A stretch of DNA of 64,000 nt, from assembly GCF_001439925.1 (NCBI RefSeq), contig NZ_LMBV01000001.1, forward strand, positions 346,899 to 410,898. Direction: 5' to 3'. This document shows, piece by piece, positions 19,969 through 28,491 of the stretch (position 1 is the first letter of the stretch; each line of letters opens with the position of its first letter). Made by a program: the position numbers and the translations under genes. A model generated the notes under the pieces. It ran no database searches. It was given only the letters and a program-made list of their open reading frames with translations, and was not told the DNA's origin. This stretch comes from Peribacillus muralis (GTDB taxonomy: Bacteria > Bacillota > Bacilli > Bacillales > DSM-1321).

Positions 19969-20802
19969 ATGATATCGGGGATATTGCAATTCGAATTTTT
20001 GCAAAACGCATTCTTGACGGGAATCATCATCGGAGCAATTGCGCCATTAGTGGGCGTTTTTGTTGTGGTAAGACGAATGTCGATGATTTCTGATGCGCTC
20101 AGTCATGTAGCGCTTGCTGGCATAGCGTTCAGTTTATTGCTTCAAAAGAGTTTTCTGTCGATGGCGGGATTGAATCCCCTCTATATGGGGATGGCCTTTT
20201 CTGTTGGCGGATCATTATTCATTGAAAAATTAAGAGGGGTATACAAGCATTACCAAGAGCTTGCAATCCCGATCATCATGTCTGGCGGCATGGGTCTTAG
20301 TGTCATTTTCATATCCATTGCAGATGGCTTCAATACGGATTTGTTCGGGTATTTATTCGGAAGCGTCAGCGCAGTCAGTCGGGCGGACTTGTATGTCATC
20401 TTGGCAGTGGGGATAGTCGTCGTCTTGACCCTTACCCTATTGTATAAGGAGTTATTTCAGTTATCATTTGATGAAGAACATGCCAAAGCTTCCGGAATCC
20501 CTTACAAATCCATTCATTTCATTTTTATTGTGATGGTAGCCTTGGTCATCGCCGCTTCCATGAAAATCATTGGCATATTGCTCGTTTCTTCGCTCATGAC
20601 GCTGCCGGTAGCAGCTAGTCTCCGCTTTGCCAAGGGCTTTAAGCAAATGATTGGGTTCTCGATCTTATTCGGCGAAGTTTCCGTCGTAGTTGGTTTATTT
20701 TTATCATACAGCCTTGACCTCGCTCCTGGCGGCACCATTGTAATAATCGCTGTGCTTATTCTCATCTTGTCAATTTTGTTTGATAAGTGGAAAAATCGAT
20801 AG
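19969..20802 (+). CDS. znuB: Zinc ABC transporter permease
   Basis: Membrane component of the ABC-3 (ZnuB/MntB) family, about 277 residues with eight or nine hydrophobic segments. The family motif ISDALSHVALAGIA lies at about residue 42. Start ATG 19969 has TTGGAGG upstream. The matching substrate-binding lipoprotein gene (znuA) is not in this cluster and must be elsewhere. The next gene, zur, begins 15 bases later. Confidence 0.93.
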   Translation: MISGILQFEFLQNAFLTGIIIGAIAPLVGVFVVVRRMSMISDALSHVALAGIAFSLLLQKSFLSMAGLNPLYMGMAFSVGGSLFIEKLRGVYKHYQELAIPIIMSGGMGLSVIFISIADGFNTDLFGYLFGSVSAVSRADLYVILAVGIVVVLTLTLLYKELFQLSFDEEHAKASGIPYKSIHFIFIVMVALVIAASMKIIGILLVSSLMTLPVAASLRFAKGFKQMIGFSILFGEVSVVVGLFLSYSLDLAPGGTIVIIAVLILILSILFDKWKNR

Positions 20803-20817
20803 ATGGGGTGATGTTTC

Positions 20818-21243
20818 GTGAACGTAACGACTGCTATGCAATTACTAAAAGATAAAGGATTTAAACATACTGGAAAGAGGGAAGAGATGCTTCAGCTTTT
20901 CTCGACCAGCGATAAATATTTAACGGCAAAAGATGTGTTGGAGAATATGAAACAAGACTATCCTGGATTAAGCTTCGATACGATTTACCGGAACCTTTCA
21001 TTATTCGTTGAATTGGGGATATTTGAAACGACTGAGCTGGAAGGGGAAAAGCACTTCCGCTTTACATGCGGCCATGCTTCCCACCACCATCATTTCATCT
21101 GCCTGAATTGCGGTAAAACGAAAGAAATCGAAGTGTGCCCGATGCAGGAGCTGGAGGATAGCCTCAAGGACTACGATGTCTCGGGTCATAAATTTGAAAT
21201 ATACGGACGCTGCCCCGCATGCCGTATATCTGTAGAGGCCTGA
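20818..21243 (+). CDS. zur: Zinc uptake regulator Zur (Fur family)
   Basis: Fur-family repressor of zinc uptake genes, 141 residues. The N-terminal winged helix holds the recognition helix [17 protein letters not shown]. The regulatory His cluster ([10 protein letters not shown]) and the structural zinc cysteines (CLNC and CPAC) are all present. It starts with GTG 20818 after GGGGTGATG. It is the last gene of the znuC-znuB-zur unit, and the orthologue (YqfV) occupies this position in B. subtilis without the transporter genes. Confidence 0.95.
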   Translation: MNVTTAMQLLKDKGFKHTGKREEMLQLFSTSDKYLTAKDVLENMKQDYPGLSFDTIYRNLSLFVELGIFETTELEGEKHFRFTCGHASHHHHFICLNCGKTKEIEVCPMQELEDSLKDYDVSGHKFEIYGRCPACRISVEA

Positions 21244-21278
21244 AAAAACCCATTGACTTTTAGTCAATGGGTTTTTTT
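21243..21278. terminator. Bidirectional terminator between zur and yqfW
   Basis: CCCATTGAC pairs with GTCAATGGG around a TTTTA loop, with A6 on the left and T7 on the right. Confidence 0.9.
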
Positions 21279-21281
21279 CGT

Positions 21282-21866
21282 TTATTTAATGGAAACGGGC
21301 TTTTCTGCCAACCATTGGGCCACCCAATAAGAGGCCTCTTGCCAATTGTTGACCCGAATGACGCTTTCAGGTACAGGGTCTTGGTTGTAAGGGGTATTGA
21401 ATAAAATCACCGGAATTTTGCATTCTTCCGATATGGCTACCGCATTATCGTGCTTATCTTCTAAAAACAGATCGACTGCGAATTTCTTCGCTGCAGCGAC
21501 TTTATCATGTGAACCTACAAGCTCAATATGGTTATAGAGGACCTCGTTCGTTGTGAACCAATCCTTAGTTACATCGAATAAACGGTTGCTCCTGGCACTG
21601 ATGAAATAGAGGTCGGCTTGTGTTGTCCATTTTTCCAATACATCCTTTGCTCCTTCAGCCAATAAAGACTCGGCATAAATGAGAGGCTCCGTCTCGATGA
21701 ACCATTTGGTGAAATCTTCCTTTGGAACGTTAACGAATGGGAATAAGTCATACTCGGTAATATCTTCATAAGCTAAATTCAATTGGAAAGCTTTATTTAA
21801 AAAGGGGACCATGGAATCGGGTCTTGTGACAGTCCCGTCTATGTCGATGCCAAATCGTTTTTTCAT
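21282..21866 (-). CDS. yqfW: YqfW, HAD-superfamily nucleotidase-like protein
   Basis: A 194-residue HAD phosphatase of the 5'(3')-deoxyribonucleotidase-like (NT5C) group. The nucleophile motif GIDIDGTVTRP lies at the N-terminus. Motif II is YFISAR, and a late acidic motif LFLEDKHDNA is visible. It likely removes phosphate from a nucleotide or similar small substrate; the substrate is not known. AGGAGAG precedes the ATG at 21866. Confidence 0.85.
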   Translation of the reverse strand: MKKRFGIDIDGTVTRPDSMVPFLNKAFQLNLAYEDITEYDLFPFVNVPKEDFTKWFIETEPLIYAESLLAEGAKDVLEKWTTQADLYFISARSNRLFDVTKDWFTTNEVLYNHIELVGSHDKVAAAKKFAVDLFLEDKHDNAVAISEECKIPVILFNTPYNQDPVPESVIRVNNWQEASYWVAQWLAEKPVSIK

Positions 21867-22036
21867 GGGAAATCTCTCCTCATCTTAAAAGTACTTGTAA
21901 TAGTGTAACATATACAATCAAAGCATTGGTAAATTCGCTTATTTATTTCCAAGACAAGAAACCATTATCACGATGGATTCCGAAGCTTTAACACATACTA
22001 TAACTGCTCCTATAAACGAAAGTGAGGGATGCAAGG

Positions 22037-22507
22037 ATGGAGAAAGATCAATACTCCAGTATTGACGATGAAATACGATTGGGCAAAGAGGGCAGTGAGA
22101 CAACGAATGTCGATGATCCGCATCATGAGCGGTATTATAATGAAGCTGAGCCTGCAGATGATCGAAGGTATGAAAATCGGGGGCCCGTGTTCAATGCCGA
22201 TAATCGGTATCATGAAGAAACGTCAGCCGAGATCTCAACATTGCCTCAAAGAAGCAGATCATATAAAGATGGGTCTGTAGTCGGGGCTGTTGATTCTGGG
22301 GAAGTGGCATCAAGGGGGAAAACCATTGGTGTCATAGCCTTGATCATTTCCATATTATCGCTATTCATGATGCCTTTTCTGTTAGGAATTGCCGGCATCA
22401 TCGTAGGGATAGTGGCCAGAAGCCGAGGATCGAACTTGGGAACATGGGCGATAGGCATTGGGGCTCTGTCCATCATCGTAGGCATATTCATCCTGCCGTT
22501 CTTTTAA
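22037..22507 (+). CDS. yqfX: YqfX-like membrane protein (DUF4190-type)
   Basis: A protein of about 156 residues with a long hydrophilic, charged N-terminal half and two hydrophobic segments near the C-terminus (about residues 96-122 and 132-156). The turn between them contains VARSRGSNLG, as in DUF4190-type proteins. The function is unknown. ATG 22037 is preceded by GAGGGATG at good spacing; an in-frame GTG at 22022 has no ribosome site. It converges on ispG. Confidence 0.75.
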   Translation: MEKDQYSSIDDEIRLGKEGSETTNVDDPHHERYYNEAEPADDRRYENRGPVFNADNRYHEETSAEISTLPQRSRSYKDGSVVGAVDSGEVASRGKTIGVIALIISILSLFMMPFLLGIAGIIVGIVARSRGSNLGTWAIGIGALSIIVGIFILPFF

Positions 22508-22516
22508 ATAAGACGC

Positions 22517-22548
22517 AAAAAACCCCGATGCTAAGAATCGGGGTTTTT
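22517..22548. terminator. Bidirectional terminator between yqfX and ispG
   Basis: CCCCGAT/ATCGGGG stem flanked by A6 and T5 runs. Confidence 0.88.
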
Positions 22549-22551
22549 GTC

Positions 22552-23673
22552 TTATTTATTCAATAAAGCTGCCGCGGCAGCTTCCGCTCTTTGTTTTTCA
22601 TAATACTCTTCAGCGATTTTGTCAATTTCCTTTTTCAGTTCCTCGACCATCGTTTCTTCAGGCACTTTCCTTACAATTTGCCCTTTCCTGAACAGCAAGC
22701 CTTCACCACGTGCACCGGCTATGCCGATATCAGCCTCACGTGCCTCTCCAGGACCGTTTACCGCACAACCAAGCACAGATACCTTGATTGGAGCTTTGAT
22801 CGTCTGGATGTACTCCTCGACCTCATTCGCGATGGAGATTAAGTCGATTTCGATGCGACCGCAAGTCGGGCAGGAAATTAAAGTGGCCATGTTGGAAGCA
22901 AGTCCGAATACTTTCAGAAGCTCCCGAGCGACTTTCACCTCTTCGACCGGATCGGCGCTTAAGGAGACACGCATCGTGCTTCCGATGCCTTGGCTTAAGA
23001 TGGCACCTAGTCCGGCAGCACTTTTTACCGTTCCGGAGAACAATGTACCCGATTCGGTAATTCCCAAATGTAACGGGTAATCGAATGCTTTCGAAGCTTT
23101 TTCATATGCTTCGATGGCCAAATTCACATCAGAGGCCTTCATGGACACAATGATGTCATGGAAATCGAGATCTTCAAGGATCTTGATATGGTGCAAGGCG
23201 CTTTCGACCATACCGTCTGCCGTTGGATATCCATACTTATCGAGTATCTTCTTCTCAAGCGAACCGGCATTTACACCGATGCGGATTGGGATGCCTTTCG
23301 CTTTGGCAGCTTTAACGACTGCTTCAACCTTTTCGCGGCGACCGATGTTACCAGGATTGATCCTGATTTTATCCGCTCCGCCTTCAATTGCCTTTAATGC
23401 CAGCTTATAATCAAAATGAATATCGACTACAAGTGGGATGTTTATCCGTTTTTTTATTTCAGGAATTGCATCTGCAGCTCTTTCGTCAGGACAGGCGACT
23501 CGCACGACTTGGCATCCCGCTTCCTCAAGACGAAGGATTTCTGCAACAGTTGCTTCAACATCATGTGTTTTAGTAGTTGTCATGCTTTGTACGATAACTT
23601 CATTATTGCCGCCAATTGTTAAGTTTCCGACTTTAATTGGCCGCGTCTTGGTACGATGTATAATTTCACTCAA
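22552..23673 (-). CDS. ispG: 4-hydroxy-3-methylbut-2-en-1-yl diphosphate synthase IspG
   Basis: Penultimate enzyme of the non-mevalonate isoprenoid pathway. It converts MEcPP to HMBPP with a [4Fe-4S] cluster. The 373-residue bacterial form shows a TIM-barrel part ([18 protein letters not shown]...). The C-terminal cluster cysteines lie in LISCPTCGR and [17 protein letters not shown]. The alanine-rich C-terminal tail is typical of bacilli. AGGAGAG precedes the start. Its partner ispH is 8 kb upstream. Confidence 0.98.
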   Translation of the reverse strand: MSEIIHRTKTRPIKVGNLTIGGNNEVIVQSMTTTKTHDVEATVAEILRLEEAGCQVVRVACPDERAADAIPEIKKRINIPLVVDIHFDYKLALKAIEGGADKIRINPGNIGRREKVEAVVKAAKAKGIPIRIGVNAGSLEKKILDKYGYPTADGMVESALHHIKILEDLDFHDIIVSMKASDVNLAIEAYEKASKAFDYPLHLGITESGTLFSGTVKSAAGLGAILSQGIGSTMRVSLSADPVEEVKVARELLKVFGLASNMATLISCPTCGRIEIDLISIANEVEEYIQTIKAPIKVSVLGCAVNGPGEAREADIGIAGARGEGLLFRKGQIVRKVPEETMVEELKKEIDKIAEEYYEKQRAEAAAAALLNK

Positions 23674-23868
23674 GTGGAATTCTCTCCTTTAGGAAAAAAT
23701 CAGTTTTGATTTTTCATTTGTTTCTCTAAAATATTGTATCAATCTACTTACCGCTTGACAAGGAAATAGGCTGCAATATCTTTTTTCAATAAGAAGATTA
23801 TGCTATTCCTGGGTTTTTACGTAGTTATCGAGAGCGCTTGAAAACACGAAGACCCACCCAGTTTCCGG

Positions 23869-24201
23869 CTATTTATAAACAGGAATCTTATATGTTTTGC
23901 CAATCTGCATATTTTCAGGCTTCATGCCTTCATTCAAGCTTTGGAAGTCAGATATGATCGTTTCAATCGGCTGATTGTCTCCGCTATTTTCCGTTTCGAC
24001 AATGGAGAGTAAAGTATCACCAGGCTTCATCGTAATTTCTTTAAAAGCTGCACTCGGGGCAGATTGCTGCTGACTTGCCGGGACGGCAGGCTGGACTTTA
24101 GCAGCCGGTGGGGGTGAAGTCGGCAGGGTGCCAGTTGTCAGGTCGAAATAAATAATGAATAATGTGAAGCAAAATGATACAAAAATCAGTAGCCTTTTCA
24201 A
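23869..24201 (-). CDS. yqfZ: YqfZ-like LysM-domain protein
   Basis: A 110-residue protein with an N-terminal signal or anchor (residues 1-25), a Pro/Ala/Gln-rich linker (about 27-53) and one C-terminal LysM domain (about 57-108, ITMKPGDTLLSIVE ... IGKTYKIPVYK). It is probably exported and bound to peptidoglycan. In B. subtilis yqfZ occupies the same place behind ispG. Confidence 0.85.
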   Translation of the reverse strand: MKRLLIFVSFCFTLFIIYFDLTTGTLPTSPPPAAKVQPAVPASQQQSAPSAAFKEITMKPGDTLLSIVETENSGDNQPIETIISDFQSLNEGMKPENMQIGKTYKIPVYK

Positions 24202-24287
24202 TTTTCCACCCTCCCAAGCTTGTCTTTACACTATATATACTTGAAAGGGACTAGGAATATGCCTAAAAATGGGCATTTTCGAAATCG

Positions 24288-24431
24288 TCAATTATTTTTT
24301 TTCGTTTGGGTACCTTCTCGATTTTTTGAGCAGGTGCCAAGAAAGACGCTGATTTCCTTTGGAGACAGGCCTATCTCTCTTGCCTCCATGATGAGTGACA
24401 ACCACTGCAAATCAAGATAACTTGTTTTCAC
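24288..24431 (-). CDS. SinI-like anti-repressor domain protein (47 aa)
   Basis: A 47-residue gene on the minus strand with GTG start at 24431 and a strong GAGGTGAT Shine-Dalgarno five bases upstream. The product contains LDLQWLSLIMEAREIGL followed by SPKEISVFLGT, the helical SinI pattern (W..L..EA...GLS..EI..FL). SinI uses this helix to dimerise with SinR and release it from biofilm and competence promoters. No sinR-like gene is adjacent. The domain call is pattern-based and fairly strong; the partner is inference. Confidence 0.82.
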   Translation of the reverse strand: MKTSYLDLQWLSLIMEAREIGLSPKEISVFLGTCSKNREGTQTKKNN

Positions 24432-24536
24432 ATTTATCACCTCTTAAAATCTAATTCAACCATCAGTATAGGAAAAACTTGCTGAGTTTTTTGTCGAATT
24501 AAGGAGATATGAAAAATGATGACTGCAGTCACATGG

Positions 24537-24590
24537 AAAAAAAACACAAAGATCCGATAGCCCTTAGCGACTTGGTCTTTGTGTTTTTTT
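24537..24590 (-). terminator. Terminator after the DUF1189 gene
   Basis: AAACACAAAGA and TCTTTGTGTTT arms, flanked by A and T runs on the two sides. Confidence 0.8.
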
Positions 24591-24592
24591 GG

Positions 24593-25372
24593 TCATTCCA
24601 AGGAGGATTTGGCAGATGTTTCTTTAATCGATAAATAAAGCATCATCAATGTGACGAACCAGCTGATGAATGAGGCAAATGGAACCGTTGCTTGAAATGA
24701 ATCCATGACGGTGAAGAAAATGGTCGAAAGCGTAATACTGTATGCACCAATTCTCCAAAGATGCCTATATGAAAGCGTCCGGCCAAGGGCATTCTTGAAA
24801 AGAAGACCGAAAGCAGCAAGGATCGTTACTTTAATGAAGACTCCACTAGCTGTAAACAGGTATAATATAAGGAGCAGCAACGGAAGGATAATTGGCAGTA
24901 CAGATTCGACGGAATCGAGCCAAGACGATATTTCCTCGTTATCTCCTTCGAGAAGAGAATATGGAGACGATTGCACATTGCCTCCAGATACGAACACCAA
25001 ATCGGATTTTAAAAGGGCCACAGCCTCATCAGCTTTTTCAGCCACATCTTCCGGGGTCATCGTACCGGTTCCATCCACGAAAATTTGATAACCATTCTTA
25101 TTCAAGCTAAATGGTTCATCATTATCTGTCGTCAATGTGCCATTTTGGATCTTGAATGCCGGTAAGTCTTCCGATATTGTTTCGTGCATGGCATCTATCC
25201 CATCAACCATCATTGTACCGAAGTAAAAGGCTGAGGGAAGAAAGGCAATGAGACTTACAAAAAATACGTATAAAATCGTCTTGCCGATACCTTGGTTTTG
25301 AAAGGAAGCGATATCTTTAGGGGAATATAGGCTCACCCAAAGTTGTTTGAATATGTTCAATGTTTTCAGCAC
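24593..25372 (-). CDS. yqgB: DUF1189 family membrane protein (YqgB-like)
   Basis: A 259-residue protein with one hydrophobic segment near residues 30-50, a soluble loop of about 110 residues, and four more hydrophobic stretches in the C-terminal half. The N-terminal motif FKQLWVSLYSPKDIASFQNQGIG is typical of DUF1189. The loop would lie outside the cytoplasm if the first helix points outward. The function is unknown. Confidence 0.82.
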   Translation of the reverse strand: MLKTLNIFKQLWVSLYSPKDIASFQNQGIGKTILYVFFVSLIAFLPSAFYFGTMMVDGIDAMHETISEDLPAFKIQNGTLTTDNDEPFSLNKNGYQIFVDGTGTMTPEDVAEKADEAVALLKSDLVFVSGGNVQSSPYSLLEGDNEEISSWLDSVESVLPIILPLLLLILYLFTASGVFIKVTILAAFGLLFKNALGRTLSYRHLWRIGAYSITLSTIFFTVMDSFQATVPFASFISWFVTLMMLYLSIKETSAKSSLE

Positions 25373-25518
25373 CTAACTTTATAAGATTCCTAACCAATTT
25401 TAACTATATGGGGAAAATAAAACAACCTGTATGATGAGTCATTGGTTTCAACTACCCATAAAGAGGCAATTATGGAGAGGTAGAGGCAATCATAAATGAA
25501 AAGAGAAAGGGCGTTTTG

Positions 25519-26007
25519 ATGGTGGATACACTTTTTTGGATAATTATTGTCCTCATGTTCATAATGGGCTTCGTCGGTCTGATATTTCCGATCATTCCAA
25601 GCGTTTTATTCATATTCGGCGGAATCGTGCTTTATGGTCTGTTTTATTCCTTTGCACCGTTTGGCTGGTTTTTCTGGACGGTCCAAATTTTATTCGTCAT
25701 CTTATTGTTCGCAGCGGATTACATTGCAAACATGGTTGGTGTCAAAAAATACGGCGGCACGAAAGCGGGCGTATGGGGCAGTACCATCGGACTTTTGGTC
25801 GGACCGTTCGTCATCCCATTCCTCGGCATCTTGATCGGCCCCTTCATCGGTGCCTTTCTGGCAGAAATCATTGTCCATAAACAAGATCCGGTTACTGCAT
25901 CCAAAATCGGCCTCGGCTCTGTCGTTGGTTTTATTAGCAGTGTAATTACGAAAGGCATCATTCAACTATTGATGATTGGTTATTTTTTATTCGTGGTATA
26001 CTCATAG
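25519..26007 (+). CDS. yqgC: DUF456 family membrane protein (YqgC-like)
   Basis: A 162-residue, strongly hydrophobic protein. Glycine-rich repeats such as [26 protein letters not shown] are the DUF456 hallmark. The glycine-zipper-like helices suggest a small multi-pass membrane protein of unknown role. ATG 25519 is used with an AGAAAGGG site upstream. It precedes sodA, as in B. subtilis. Confidence 0.85.
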   Translation: MVDTLFWIIIVLMFIMGFVGLIFPIIPSVLFIFGGIVLYGLFYSFAPFGWFFWTVQILFVILLFAADYIANMVGVKKYGGTKAGVWGSTIGLLVGPFVIPFLGILIGPFIGAFLAEIIVHKQDPVTASKIGLGSVVGFISSVITKGIIQLLMIGYFLFVVYS

Positions 26008-26144
26008 GAAATTAAATCGCAAAACGAGGCATAAGGTTTGAAAGGTTTACAAAAATTTGATACTCTAATGCTAGCGAGCTTCATGTATCCTTCGAGAACT
26101 GAAGCCCTCAAAAAAAAACAGCTTACATAGGGAGGAATTTTATT

Positions 26145-26753
26145 ATGGCTTTTGAACTTCCACAATTACCGTACGCATATGATGCATTGGAACCACACAT
26201 CGACAAAGAAACAATGAACATTCACCACACGAAGCATCACAACACATATGTGACAAACTTGAACAATGCTCTAGAAGGCAACCAAGAGCTTCTAAGCAAA
26301 AGCGTTGAAGAAATTGTCGCTAACCTGGATGCAGTACCAGAAGCTGCTCGTACAGCTGTACGCAACAACGGCGGCGGACATGCTAACCACACATTATTCT
26401 GGGAAATCCTTTCACCAAACGGTGGCGGACAACCGACTGGTGAACTAGCAGACGCAATCACATCTAAATTCGGCAGCTTCGACAGCTTTAAAGAAGAATT
26501 CGCAAAAGCGGCTACTACTCGGTTTGGATCTGGCTGGGCTTGGCTTGCCGTCAACAATGGTGAGTTGGAAGTAACAAGCACTCCGAACCAAGACAATCCA
26601 TTATCAGAAGGCAAAACGCCACTTCTTGGATTGGACGTTTGGGAGCATGCTTACTACCTGAACTACCAAAACCGTCGTCCTGAATACATCAATTCTTTCT
26701 GGAATGTTGTAAACTGGGATGAAGTATCAAAACGTTATAGCGCTGCAAAATAA
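26145..26753 (+). CDS. sodA: Superoxide dismutase, Mn type
   Basis: Converts superoxide to oxygen and hydrogen peroxide. The 202-residue protein carries the Mn/Fe-SOD ligands in [24 protein letters not shown] and the C-terminal signature DVWEHAYY. Residues around GGGQPTG and the overall sequence match the bacillar Mn enzyme. GGGAGG precedes ATG 26145. Codon use looks like that of a highly expressed gene. A strong terminator follows. Confidence 0.97.
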   Translation: MAFELPQLPYAYDALEPHIDKETMNIHHTKHHNTYVTNLNNALEGNQELLSKSVEEIVANLDAVPEAARTAVRNNGGGHANHTLFWEILSPNGGGQPTGELADAITSKFGSFDSFKEEFAKAATTRFGSGWAWLAVNNGELEVTSTPNQDNPLSEGKTPLLGLDVWEHAYYLNYQNRRPEYINSFWNVVNWDEVSKRYSAAK

Positions 26754-26765
26754 TCAATAACAAGT

Positions 26766-26805
26766 AAAAAAGACAGGACTCCCTTTTATGGGATCCTGTC
26801 TTTTT
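26766..26805 (+). terminator. Terminator after sodA
   Basis: AAAAAGACAGG pairs with CCTGTCTTTTT, with an inner TCCC/GGGA stem. Confidence 0.88.
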
Positions 26806-26823
26806 GCTGTTTCTCCTAACTGA

Positions 26824-26975
26824 ATCGCGGCATTCGCGAGTAAAGGAGCTGAAATCGCGAGTGAAAGTGCAAAACTCACGAGTGCAAACTGCGCAATCAT
26901 GAGGTGCCCCAAAAATTGAAGTGCGCGAGTATGAGCACCAAACTCCACCAGTAAACGGCAGAAACTCACACACAC
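26824..26975. repeat. Degenerate 21-base tandem repeat (CGCGAGT type)
   Basis: CGCGAG-like cores recur at 26835, 26856, 26877 (CACGAGT), 26898 (CATGAGG), 26924, 26946 (CACCAGT) and 26967. The steps are mostly 21 or 22 bases. It lies between the sodA terminator and the MFS gene. No open frame with a ribosome site crosses it convincingly. Confidence 0.65.
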
Positions 26976-27085
26976 TTCTCTGTCACCGCCCCCAGTCTAG
27001 CCAATCGAAGTTTTCTTGCTTTTTTTTACATAAATCCCCTTGATCTTTCAAACACTAGAGTGGAATTTAAAGGAGAGTTAAAACA

Positions 27086-28306
27086 ATGGGTATTTTAGAG
27101 AGAGTGTTGGGTGAAGCGGGAGGGAAGAAGGATTTACATCTCCTTTTGTTTATCGGCGGCCTGTACAGCCTGAGTATTGCTTTATCCAATACATTCGTTA
27201 ATGTGTACTTGTGGAAACAATCCGGTCAAATTGTTGATATTGCCGTATATAATCTAACCGTGGTGCTTTTTCAGCCGCTAACCTTTGTCTTTGCTGGCAG
27301 GTTGGCGAAAAAAGTGGATCGAATCATTGTTTTGCGTCTTGGTGTTATCTTTTTGGCCTTGTTTTATTTATCTGTCCTTTTGGTCGGGACTCGTGCCACG
27401 GATTTCATTTGGCTTCTTGGTGCAATGATCGGGATAGGGTATGGGTTTTATTGGCTGGCGTTTAATGTATTGACTTTCGAGATTACGGAGCCGGAAACGA
27501 GGGACTTCTTCAATGGTTTTTTAGGGATTTTGTCATCCCTAGGAGGAATGATTGGTCCGATTCTGTCAGGGTTCATCATTTCGAGGCTTGAAAAATTCAC
27601 GGGATATTCCATTGTATTCGGATTATCATTGCTCTTGTTTTCCGTTGCCGTGCTGCTCAGTTTTTCGTTAAAAAGGCGTCCTGCGCATGGGAAGTACTAT
27701 TTCCTCCGGATATTGAAAGAACGTAAACATAATCGGAATTGGCAGTTGATCACTCGCGCCCATTTTTTTCAAGGGCTACGCGAGGGTACCTTCATGTTCA
27801 TCATTTCCATTATCGTTTTCATTCAGACGGATAGTGAACTTGCCTTAGGGAGCTATGGTTTGTTAAATTCCGCGATAGCCTTCGTTGCGTATTATCTCGC
27901 TTCGCGGTATATAAAACAACCGATGCGAAAAAAAGCGATACTTGTAGGGGGGATCCTCTTGTATGCAGGGGTCTTGCTGATCGCTTTTGATGTCACTTTC
28001 GGAAAGCTTCTCATATATGGGGCAATTGTTGCAACCGCTTATCCGATCCTGCTGGTCCCGTATATTTCGTTAACCTATGACATCATAGGCCGCGCATGGA
28101 AAGCTGCGGAAATGAGGATTGAATATATCGTCGTCAGGGAGTTATTCGTCCATCTTGGAAGGATTGTATCCATATTAGGGTTCATTTTGTCCGTCCTGTT
28201 TTTCGACCTAAAGCAGGTGCTGCCGATTTATCTGTTAATCGTCGGTGCAGGACATACCATGATTTATTGGTTTGTACGGAAGATCGATATCAACGACCAA
28301 GATTGA
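27086..28306 (+). CDS. yqgE: MFS transporter (YqgE-like)
   Basis: A 406-residue major facilitator superfamily protein with about twelve hydrophobic segments. The loop motif AGRLAKKVDRIIVLRLG after helix 2 is the usual MFS signature position. The substrate is unknown; some relatives are annotated as efflux permeases. The AAAGGAG site precedes ATG 27086. In B. subtilis yqgE also lies between sodA and pbpA. Confidence 0.88.
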   Translation: MGILERVLGEAGGKKDLHLLLFIGGLYSLSIALSNTFVNVYLWKQSGQIVDIAVYNLTVVLFQPLTFVFAGRLAKKVDRIIVLRLGVIFLALFYLSVLLVGTRATDFIWLLGAMIGIGYGFYWLAFNVLTFEITEPETRDFFNGFLGILSSLGGMIGPILSGFIISRLEKFTGYSIVFGLSLLLFSVAVLLSFSLKRRPAHGKYYFLRILKERKHNRNWQLITRAHFFQGLREGTFMFIISIIVFIQTDSELALGSYGLLNSAIAFVAYYLASRYIKQPMRKKAILVGGILLYAGVLLIAFDVTFGKLLIYGAIVATAYPILLVPYISLTYDIIGRAWKAAEMRIEYIVVRELFVHLGRIVSILGFILSVLFFDLKQVLPIYLLIVGAGHTMIYWFVRKIDINDQD

Positions 28307-28333
28307 GAAAGGGGCCTAAAAGGGCCCCTTTTC
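28307..28333 (+). terminator. Terminator after yqgE
   Basis: GAAAGGGGCC/GGCCCCTTTTC hairpin with a short T run. Confidence 0.75.
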
Positions 28334-28491
28334 AATGACGTGACATCACAAATATGAGGCGCAAGTCACGTTTTTTCGGAAGTTCGCCAGTTGTTTAATA
28401 TTTCTAGCACACTAAGGTAGAAAAAAATATAAATGTTCTATAGAATGGTATAGGACCATTATGACTATGTATAAAGGATGTGTGGCTTAGT

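Noticed and set aside
24220..24420. Forward open frame of 66 codons
   Set aside because: It is antisense to the SinI-like gene, which has a clear ribosome site and a recognisable domain. The forward frame has neither.
26824..26975. CRISPR array or tRNA-like structure
   Set aside because: The 21-base repeats are degenerate and contiguous, with no spacers, and no cloverleaf is apparent.
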